The notes under the pieces are model-generated. The model had not been told where the DNA came from. It made no database searches and was given only the letters and a program-made list of their open reading frames with translations. Positions 1 through 5,346 of a stretch of 5,817 nucleotides of DNA are shown one piece after another; position 1 is the stretch's first letter, and each line of letters starts with the position of its first letter. The DNA comes from Paenibacillus sp. GTDB taxonomy: Bacteria; Bacillota; Bacilli; Paenibacillales; Paenibacillaceae. The position numbers were made by a program, and so were the translations under genes. Location: NCBI GenBank assembly GCA_003529225.1, contig DOJM01000202.1:1-5817 (forward strand). The letters run 5' to 3'.

Positions 1-444
1 TTTGGAAAAATGTTCGGGCAAACGATGATGCACCTATTCTCGGTCATTTGTATTTTTGCCGCAGGATATTTTATCAATGACGTTTCCTTAACAGCGGGTC
101 AATGGGGGCTTAGCGGGCTATGGATTCTGATCGGTTCCCTTCCATTTTTGGCGATTGGTACGCTTGTGGGTGCTATGAAACGGGTGGATACGGCTAGTGG
201 AGTCAGTAACGTGATTTATATGGCGCTTGCTGTAGCGGGGGGCATGTGGATGCCGATTGAGATTTTGCCACGATTAATGCAGAAGATTGGCCATTGGTTA
301 CCTTCCTATAACTATGGAAATGGGGCATGGGAGATCGTACGTGGTGCAACCCCGCAGTGGAGTAATGTCTTGATTTTGCTCGGATATTTGGTAGTTTTTA
401 TGTTACTATCGGTTTATATTCGAAAAAAACAGGAAGCGGTGTAA
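1..444 (+). CDS. ABC-2 type transporter permease, C-terminal part (5' end outside window)
   Basis: This is the membrane subunit of an ABC transporter, probably exporting a small molecule, lipid or peptide; the substrate cannot be told. The reading frame is open from base 1, so the first in-window ATG (base 10) is not the real start; 147 residues are visible. Four hydrophobic segments can be seen: one starting near MHLFSVICIFAAGYF, one around LWILIGSLPFLAIGTLVGA, one around IYMALAVAGGMWMPIEILP, and a last one, ILLGYLVVFMLLSVYI, followed by a short basic tail (RKKQE). The glycine-rich segment ending in a MPIEILP motif before the penultimate amphipathic stretch is typical of the ABC-2 family (NatB/YvfS-like). 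The gene ends four bases before the sensor kinase start, which suggests an operon of ATPase (expected upstream), permease, kinase and regulator. The family call is firm; specificity is unknown. Confidence 0.85.
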   Translation, partial: FGKMFGQTMMHLFSVICIFAAGYFINDVSLTAGQWGLSGLWILIGSLPFLAIGTLVGAMKRVDTASGVSNVIYMALAVAGGMWMPIEILPRLMQKIGHWLPSYNYGNGAWEIVRGATPQWSNVLILLGYLVVFMLLSVYIRKKQEAV

Positions 445-448
445 AGTA

Positions 449-1603
449 ATGACCGAGCGTGGACAGTTTCAGTTATTTCCGAGAAGTCAGGGTTTTTTCC
501 CTTATGTATGGGCTGTTTATCTGATTTTGCCCATCCTGAATTTGCGCGGGGAGACTGGAGTGAAGCTCATTCTAGGTGGGATTATGATAGCGGTGTTTGC
601 CATCAGCTACCGCCAGCTGTATTGGGTTCGTGGTGGCGTGTTTAATGTTTGGTTAACGACTCAAATGGTGATCATCGTGGTGCTTAGCTTATTCTATACG
701 CCCTTTAATCTGTATATGGGCTTTTTCACCGTGAATTTTATAGCTTATTATACGGAGAATAAAGGATTTAAAATTGCATTTACTTCTTTTGTTGTCATGG
801 TACTTTCGGTGCTGGTCTTAGTAGGCCGTGAGTTGGAATGGGTTAGTATTATGTTCTTAATCCCGTTTATCGTTATTATGCTGATTATGCCATTCGGCGT
901 AAGATCCATGCATCAACATCAGAAGCTGGAGAAAGAGCTAGATCAAGCTAATGAGGTGATTAAAGAGTTGGTGAAGCGTGAGGAACGCATGAGAATCGCT
1001 CGTGATTTGCATGATACCCTCGGGCATACGCTGTCCTTGATTACATTAAAAAGCCAACTCGTAGAGAAGCTGGTGACCAAAAATACGGAGCGAGCTCAAG
1101 AGGAGGCGCGGGAAATTCAGCGTACTTCGCGGGCTGCGCTCCGTCAGGTGCGTGAGCTAGTGTCGGAAATGCGTGCGATTTCAGTAGCAGAAGAACTGGC
1201 AGAAACCGGGGAAATGCTGCGCACGGCGGAGATTGCCTTGGAAGTGGACGGGGATATCTCGCTAGAGGGCGTATCCGATCTGACGCAAAATATTTTCAGC
1301 CTCTGTATCAAAGAAGCAGTGACTAACATTGTGAAGCATAGTAGAGCGGATAAATGCTTCATCGGGGTGGCAAAGACCGCCGGAGAAGTTCGCGTTACCG
1401 TTAAAGATAACGGAATTGGCCTCCAGAACGGTGAGAGATGTAATGGTGAGCTTAGTGATGGAAATGGTATGAAGGGGATGGCGGAACGTCTATCCCTGAT
1501 TGATGGCTCTCTGTCGCTAAGCTCAGAAGAAGGTCAGGGAACAACGCTGATCGTTATGATCCCTCTAATCGTTAAGGAAGCAACAGGAGGTGAGAGTGCA
1601 TGA
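449..1603 (+). CDS. DesK-like membrane sensor histidine kinase (NarL/HPK7 type)
   Basis: A 384-residue sensor kinase that autophosphorylates a histidine and passes the phosphate to the next gene's product. Residues 16-149 hold about five hydrophobic segments with almost no extracellular loop, so the signal is probably sensed in the membrane. A charged helical linker (about 156-180) leads into the HisKA_3 dimerisation domain with the motif RDLHDTLGH; His188 is the phosphorylation site. The ATPase domain shows an N box (KEAVTNIVKHS, 288-298), a G1 box (DNGIGL, 320-325) and a G2 region (GNGMKGMAERL, 339 on). The N terminus (FPYVW at 17-21) and whole layout resemble B. subtilis DesK, a thermosensor of membrane thickness, and its paralogue YvfT. 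An ATG start fits; the SD is weak (AGGAAG at 431-436, 12 bases away) and translation is probably coupled to the permease. What it senses is inference. Confidence 0.93.
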   Translation: MTERGQFQLFPRSQGFFPYVWAVYLILPILNLRGETGVKLILGGIMIAVFAISYRQLYWVRGGVFNVWLTTQMVIIVVLSLFYTPFNLYMGFFTVNFIAYYTENKGFKIAFTSFVVMVLSVLVLVGRELEWVSIMFLIPFIVIMLIMPFGVRSMHQHQKLEKELDQANEVIKELVKREERMRIARDLHDTLGHTLSLITLKSQLVEKLVTKNTERAQEEAREIQRTSRAALRQVRELVSEMRAISVAEELAETGEMLRTAEIALEVDGDISLEGVSDLTQNIFSLCIKEAVTNIVKHSRADKCFIGVAKTAGEVRVTVKDNGIGLQNGERCNGELSDGNGMKGMAERLSLIDGSLSLSSEEGQGTTLIVMIPLIVKEATGGESA

Positions 1604-2202
1604 TAACCATCGTTATAGCGGAGGATCAACGTCTGCTTCGGGGAGCGATGGCATCCCTGCTGGATCTTGAGGATGATATCGAAGTTGTCGGAGAGGCCTG
1701 TGATGGAGCTGAGGCGTTAGCTTTAATCGACAGGCTTCAGCCGGATGTATGTCTCATGGACATTGAAATGCCGTTCAAGAGCGGGCTGGAGGTTGCAGAA
1801 ATATTGCGGAGTAAAGGTTGTCCGACTCGAATTATCATCTTGACTACCTTTGCCCGTCCGGGCTATTTCGAGCGTGGAGTGAAGGCTGGTATACAAGGGT
1901 ATTTGTTGAAGGACGAGCCTGTAGATAAGCTGGCTGAATCTATTCGCCGTGTAATGGCTGGACATCGGGAGGTATCCCCCGAGTTAGTTTTTGGTAGCTT
2001 GCGGGAAGAAAATCCACTAACAGCACGGGAGCGAGAGATCTTAAAGCTAGCTGGTGAAGGGCAAACGGCGGCGGAGATCGCTTTTTCGCTACACCTTTCT
2101 TATGGAACTGTTCGCAATTATATTTCTGAAATACTCAATAAGCTGGAAGTGAAAAGTCGGATTGAGGCGGTACGGCTGGCAGAAGAAAAAGGCTGGATTT
2201 GA
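1600..2202 (+). CDS. DesR-like response regulator, NarL/LuxR family
   Basis: A 200-residue DNA-binding regulator, the partner of the preceding kinase. The receiver domain (1-120) has the acidic pocket E8/D9, phosphoacceptor D54 in the motif MDIEMP, conserved T82 and K104 (GYLLKD). The C-terminal LuxR-type helix-turn-helix (about 138-198) contains LTAREREILKLAGEG and a recognition helix beginning SYGTVRNYIS. The segment TTFARPGYFERGVKAG and the ending KLEVKSRIEA followed by KGW are close to B. subtilis DesR, and its paralogue YvfU is a second candidate. The ATG overlaps the kinase stop (ATGA), and AGGAGG at 1585-1590 lies nine bases upstream, so the start is secure. In B. subtilis DesR activates the fatty-acid desaturase gene des; no desaturase is visible here, so the target may be the adjacent transporter. 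Confidence 0.95.
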   Translation: MITIVIAEDQRLLRGAMASLLDLEDDIEVVGEACDGAEALALIDRLQPDVCLMDIEMPFKSGLEVAEILRSKGCPTRIIILTTFARPGYFERGVKAGIQGYLLKDEPVDKLAESIRRVMAGHREVSPELVFGSLREENPLTAREREILKLAGEGQTAAEIAFSLHLSYGTVRNYISEILNKLEVKSRIEAVRLAEEKGWI

Positions 2203-2220
2203 GGGGAGAAGGACATTGTT

Positions 2221-2922
2221 ATGCAAATATTTTTGATTCGTCATGGTGATCCGGACTATTCCATAGATGGTCTAACAGAATTCGGGCATCAGGAAGCAGC
2301 AGCACTAGGGAAACGCATGGCATCTATCGGTCTGGATGAACTATATGCTTCACCACTGGGTAGAGCACAGACAACAGCCAGTTATGTGGCCAAAGAGACG
2401 GGACTTGTCATTCAGACAGAACCTTGGACTTGTGAACTGGATTGGACAGAGATTATGTTGGATGGACAATTGTCGTCTATTTGGGATAGCCCCGGAGAAC
2501 ATATTAGCGAACTATCGAGTGGAAAGAGAGTATGGTCTGATGAAAAAGATCATTGGTTGAAGCAAGAAGAATACAGATTGCGGTTTAGCGAATTACAAGC
2601 GGCTTCAGATCAATTCTTGCTTCGACACCATTATAAAAGAGAAGATGGACTTTATCGTATCCTTGAGCCTTCTACCCAGAAGATTGGAGTAGTATGCCAT
2701 GGTGGCTTTGGTCTCGCGTGGCTAGCTCATTTATTGCAAATTCCGTTAGCCTTGACTTGGTCCGTATTCTGGCTGGCACCAAGCTCGGTAACAACAATCT
2801 TGTTTGAAGAGCGCAGCGAGCACTTTGCCGTTCCTAGATGTATTGGATTGGGAGATGTCTCCCACCTTTATGCAGGTGGCATGAACTATCGCCCGAGGGG
2901 ATTAATGGGCAATCATGTTTAA
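2221..2922 (+). CDS. Histidine phosphatase superfamily protein (phosphoglycerate mutase-like)
   Basis: A 233-residue cytoplasmic enzyme of the branch that uses a phosphohistidine intermediate. The N-terminal LIRHGDPDY carries the RHG signature with catalytic His8 and Arg7; Arg48 in SPLGRAQTTA fits the second phosphate-binding arginine; E72 (WTCELDW) is a candidate acid; and VVCHGGFG provides the second active-site His160. The usual core is about 200 residues, and the length fits a phosphatase rather than a glycolytic mutase. The substrate cannot be read from the sequence. It starts 18 bases after the response regulator with GGGGAGAAGGA (2203-2213) seven bases before the ATG, and no terminator lies between, so it is probably cotranscribed with the two-component genes, although a functional link is not shown. 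Confidence 0.9.
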   Translation: MQIFLIRHGDPDYSIDGLTEFGHQEAAALGKRMASIGLDELYASPLGRAQTTASYVAKETGLVIQTEPWTCELDWTEIMLDGQLSSIWDSPGEHISELSSGKRVWSDEKDHWLKQEEYRLRFSELQAASDQFLLRHHYKREDGLYRILEPSTQKIGVVCHGGFGLAWLAHLLQIPLALTWSVFWLAPSSVTTILFEERSEHFAVPRCIGLGDVSHLYAGGMNYRPRGLMGNHV

Positions 2923-2968
2923 AAATGAATATGTTTAAGGGCGAGTATGGACATTGCCTATGGAATGA

Positions 2969-3000
2969 AAGGCCATCCCGCAGAGGATGGCCTTGTTTGT
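2969..3000. terminator. Probable bidirectional intrinsic terminator between convergent genes
   Basis: A perfect 10-base-pair stem (AAGGCCATCC at 2969-2978 with GGATGGCCTT at 2985-2994) closes a six-base loop. On the plus strand it is followed by GTTTGT and on the minus strand by TTTCATT, so the U tracts are short in both directions. It lies between the stop of the histidine phosphatase gene (2922) and the stop of the minus-strand IF-3-like gene (3032), which is where a shared terminator is expected. The rest of the 109-base gap holds nothing else recognisable. Confidence 0.75.
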
Positions 3001-3031
3001 ATGCTTATAAATAATTGGAATAGGCCACTCC

Positions 3032-3550
3032 TCAGCGTGGATTTAATTTCACCTGCGACCCTTTACCACCTGTCTGGATGCCAGTGTCCTTCGTTCCAAC
3101 TTCCTTCAAGTCAGTCACTAGTCGCTCCAATACGGCCTTGGAAGCAGCAGCTTCTTTGGCGCCGGATGCCTTCACGACTAGTTGAACTGGCTTGCCAGAA
3201 CGGAGATGCTTCTCTGCCTGGCGAAGCTTCGTATCGTAATCATGCTCTTCAATATGAGCCGTGAAGCGGAGTTCTTTGACCTTCTCCTTGCTGCCACCTT
3301 TTGCAGCTGAGCCGCCACTAGCCTTGCGTGCTGAGGCTGCCTCCTTCTGCGCGGCAGCTTTTGCTTTGCCTTTTGCAGTTAGGCTGCAGGGCGGTGGGCT
3401 GCTCATTAGCGAGGTGCATACCAGATCAGCACCTGCCGATCTGGCCATGGCCAGCGCTTCTTCTCGGGAGACGATGCCCAGCTTCTCGCCTCTAAGTCCT
3501 GTAAGGACTACTTCGGATGCTCTGATTTGTTCGTTGATTAATACTGCCAC
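3032..3550 (-). CDS. Divergent translation initiation factor IF-3 paralogue
   Basis: A 172-residue protein with the two-domain plan of IF-3, which binds the 30S ribosomal subunit and proofreads initiation. The N domain (1-57) begins with the classic INEQIRASEV (5-14) and has GEKLGIVSREEAL and a PPPC motif (52-55) matching the family's PPVC. The C domain (about 89-172) has KVKELRF, IEEHDYDTKLRQAEKHL and an ending KLNPR. Between them (about 58-88) lies a low-complexity Ala/Lys/Gly/Ser linker in place of the usual signature around MDYGKF and the charged helix. The usual RFRGRE segment of the C domain is also replaced (VVKASGAKE). The start is GTG (3550-3548), with AGGGAGGA at 3567-3560 nine bases upstream. 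It stands alone rather than in an infC-rpmI-rplT operon, so it is probably a second IF-3-like protein, not the housekeeping one. Homology is clear; function is not. Confidence 0.85.
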   Translation of the reverse strand: MAVLINEQIRASEVVLTGLRGEKLGIVSREEALAMARSAGADLVCTSLMSSPPPCSLTAKGKAKAAAQKEAASARKASGGSAAKGGSKEKVKELRFTAHIEEHDYDTKLRQAEKHLRSGKPVQLVVKASGAKEAAASKAVLERLVTDLKEVGTKDTGIQTGGKGSQVKLNPR

Positions 3551-3574
3551 TTCTATGAATCCTCCCTGAGAACA

Positions 3575-3590
3575 ATGATATAGCTATCAT
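3575..3590. repeat. Inverted repeat overlapping the IF-3-like promoter, possible operator
   Basis: ATGATA (3575-3580) and TATCAT (3585-3590) form a perfect 6-base inverted repeat around TAGC; an ATAGCTAT palindrome (3580-3587) is nested in it. It covers part of the -10 box and the expected transcription start of the minus-strand gene, a typical place for a repressor to bind. The sequence is AT-rich and short, so chance is possible. Confidence 0.35.
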
Positions 3591-3614
3591 ATATGGAAGT
3601 TGCTTGTGGTTCAA
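3586..3614 (-). promoter_or_regulatory. SigA-type promoter for the IF-3-like gene
   Basis: Reading the minus strand, TTGAAC (3614-3609) and TATGAT (3591-3586) are separated by exactly 17 bases, four and five of six matches to the housekeeping consensus. The predicted transcript would start near 3579, giving a leader of about 29 bases that includes the AGGGAGGA ribosome binding site. Spacing and position make this a good candidate promoter; it is a reading by eye. Confidence 0.6.
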
Positions 3615-3688
3615 ATGTGGAGAGTAGGATTGGTGTGGATGATATTGATTCAAATCCGTAACCTTTAGGAACTTCAGTGGCACTTGTA

Positions 3689-3708
3689 TATAATACGGAA
3701 GAAGGGAG
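3689..3708 (+). promoter_or_regulatory. Candidate -10 element and ribosome binding site of the sigma-DUF1835 gene
   Basis: A perfect TATAAT lies at 3689-3694 and is followed by GAAGGGAG at 3701-3708, eleven bases before ATG 3720. No convincing TTGACA-like -35 is present at 17 bases; instead GGAACTT (3668-3674) sits upstream, with 16 bases between GGAAC and TATAAT, which recalls ECF-type -35 elements but without an ECF-type -10. The placement argues that translation begins at ATG 3720 and not at the upstream TTG at 3684, which lies at or before this -10. Confidence 0.5.
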
Positions 3709-3719
3709 CGAGCAAAAGT

Positions 3720-5276
3720 ATGCTTCAGTATATTGAAGAGGCAGGGCGAGGAGATCGTCAAGCCTTTGAACAGATCGTTAGGCACTTTACGCCGATGGCA
3801 AATGCAGTTGCGTTCGAAAAGCTGCGGGACTATCAATTAGCGGAAGATGCTGTACAAGAAGCTTTCACAGAAGCCTTTTTGAACTTGAATAAATTACGAG
3901 CAGTAGAGGCATTCCCGGGCTGGTTTAAAGCTATTGTGGTGCGGCAATGTTATCGAATCTTGCGAAGAAAGCAGCATCCTGCATTACCCTACGATGAAGC
4001 TGTGGAATCGACAGAATCTTCATTTAGTGTGGCGGACATTATTGAGAAAAAAGAAGCGCGGCGACTGCTTCACGAGTCTATAGCTGCATTGACATCCAAT
4101 ATGCGGATCGCCGTTCAATTATATTATTTTCAGGGATATTCCCTTCAAGAGATTGCTGACTTTCTGGGGACCTCAGTCCCGGTATTGAAGAAACGACTCT
4201 TTGATGCTCGCCGCAAGCTTAAGGGTGCGCTACCTGTTGCGGATGTCCTCTCCGTGTTCAATCATTTGTACGAAGGAGGAAAAGGTGTGCTTCATATTGT
4301 AAACGGAGATGTAGTGGGAGATAAGCTGCGTCAGGGAATTGTGCAAGGTGATGTATTAGTATGGAGAGAGGTCTACTCTCATGGGCCGGTATTTTTGGAT
4401 CCTCCCGATGGAGATAACCGTGCTGTTCGAGCGCAATATTTGGAACAAACGATGGGGATTCCACAGACGGAATTCATACAGGGCAGTGAGAGTCAGGAAA
4501 AAACATTAGCGGATTTTCATAAATATGAGGAAGTGGTGCTATGGTTCGAGCATGATCTATTCGACCAGACGATGCTGTGCTATTTGCTCCATTGGTTCTC
4601 GAAGCAGAAGAAGGGATCCACGAAGCTGAGTTTATTGTGCATTGGAGAGTATCCCGGCATTGAGCTGTTTCGAGGACTTGGACAACTATCTGTAGAGCAA
4701 ATGGAGACTTTATCAGGAACGTGGAAGTTAATCGGCGACAAGGAGTTAGAGGTAGGCCAAGCACTCTGGGAAGCCTATGTATCACCGAATCCAGAATCGC
4801 TGCAACAATATCTAACTAGCGATACGTCGGCTTTGCCCTTTGCACATGATGCCTTTCAGGCGCATTTATCGCGCTTTCCCTCTACTACAAACGGACTTGG
4901 TATCGTAGAACAAATCACGCTGGAGATGATCCATGAGGGAATAAAATCACCCTATGAGCTGTTCAAAAATGTGGGTGATAAGCTTAACATCTTAGGCATG
5001 GGCGACTTGCAATATTGGCATATCCTAAGAAAAATTGTACAAGGCCCATACCCTTTGCTGCAAACCCATGGGTTCAATGATTTTCCTGGTTATAACGATT
5101 CAGTAATGTCATTCAAAGACTGCGAGCTTACATTAACCGAGCTAGGCAAAAGTGTATTGGCTGGAAATGAAGACTGGGTTCAGAAAAAAGGAATCGATGA
5201 ATGGTATGGAGGGGTGCATCTGCAAGGCGCAACTCCGCGCTGGCGATGGAATTCGTCTTTGCAAACGATTCAATAA
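3720..5276 (+). CDS. ECF-like sigma factor fused to a DUF1835-type protein
   Basis: A 518-residue two-part protein, numbered from ATG 3720. Residues 1-85 form sigma-70 region 2 (GDRQAFEQIVRHF, then DYQLAEDAVQEAF and a basic segment WFKAIVVRQCYRILRRKQ). Residues 113-170 form region 4 with the helix-turn-helix GYSLQEIADFLGTSVPVLKKRL, so this part should direct RNA polymerase to promoters. After a 20-residue linker, residues 190 on match DUF1835: LHIVNGD (191-197), VLVWREVYSHGPV, LWFEHDLFDQ (274-283), and CIGEYPG (307-313). The C-terminal third (RFPSTTNGLG at 385, LTELGKSVLAG, then GIDEWYGGVHL and WRW) is the usual second half of these proteins, perhaps the DUF3658 region. The enzymatic role of DUF1835 is unknown to me. 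The fused part is full length and has its own ribosome binding site. No anti-sigma gene is adjacent, so the C-terminal part may regulate the sigma part. Confidence 0.88.
   Translation: MLQYIEEAGRGDRQAFEQIVRHFTPMANAVAFEKLRDYQLAEDAVQEAFTEAFLNLNKLRAVEAFPGWFKAIVVRQCYRILRRKQHPALPYDEAVESTESSFSVADIIEKKEARRLLHESIAALTSNMRIAVQLYYFQGYSLQEIADFLGTSVPVLKKRLFDARRKLKGALPVADVLSVFNHLYEGGKGVLHIVNGDVVGDKLRQGIVQGDVLVWREVYSHGPVFLDPPDGDNRAVRAQYLEQTMGIPQTEFIQGSESQEKTLADFHKYEEVVLWFEHDLFDQTMLCYLLHWFSKQKKGSTKLSLLCIGEYPGIELFRGLGQLSVEQMETLSGTWKLIGDKELEVGQALWEAYVSPNPESLQQYLTSDTSALPFAHDAFQAHLSRFPSTTNGLGIVEQITLEMIHEGIKSPYELFKNVGDKLNILGMGDLQYWHILRKIVQGPYPLLQTHGFNDFPGYNDSVMSFKDCELTLTELGKSVLAGNEDWVQKKGIDEWYGGVHLQGATPRWRWNSSLQTIQ
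4273..4289 (+). promoter_or_regulatory. Internal ribosome binding site and GTG start for a free DUF1835 protein
   Basis: AAGGAGG (4273-4279) lies seven bases before GTG 4287-4289, which is in frame with the fusion and encodes residue 190. The peptide from this codon, (M)LHIVNGD, is exactly how stand-alone DUF1835 proteins begin. Initiation here would give a 329-residue protein, a normal length for the family. The codons under the site encode EGGK of the linker, so the match could be partly accidental, but position, spacing and strength together are unusual. Confidence 0.55.
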
Positions 5277-5297
5277 ATTAAAGATTGTAAGTTAGAG

Positions 5298-5342
5298 AAG
5301 GGCTGTTTCAAAAGTAGTGAATGCTACTTATGGGCAGCCCTT
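5298..5342. terminator. Long hairpin, probable bidirectional terminator between convergent genes
   Basis: The outer stem AAGGGCTG (5298-5305) pairs with CAGCCCTT (5335-5342), and the inner stem AAGTAG (5312-5317) pairs with CTACTT (5324-5329) around a six-base loop; bases between can form a C-G and some G-U pairs, giving a nearly continuous hairpin. The plus-strand tail is TTTAATTCAATCATTATT, moderately U-rich. It lies between the fusion gene stop (5276) and the AraC gene stop (5347). Confidence 0.7.
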
Positions 5343-5346
5343 TAAT

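Noticed and set aside
2926..3015. Short plus-strand frame starting ATGAATATG after the phosphatase gene
   Set aside because: It runs straight through the terminator stem and has no ribosome binding site or recognisable sequence.
2947..3569. Two plus-strand open frames (2947-3264 and 3261-3569)
   Set aside because: They run antisense to the IF-3-like gene, show no domain resemblance, and the first includes the terminator hairpin in its 5' part.
3684..3719. TTG-initiated N-terminal extension of the sigma-DUF1835 protein
   Set aside because: It overlaps the TATAAT -10 element, has no ribosome binding site, and ATG 3720 is preceded by GAAGGGAG.
3492..3836. Minus-strand open frame across the divergent promoter region
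   Set aside because: It covers both promoters and the starts of two well-supported genes, and its composition is not protein-like.
4258..4785. Minus-strand open frames inside the DUF1835 part
   Set aside because: Antisense shadows of a strongly supported coding frame, without ribosome binding sites or family motifs.
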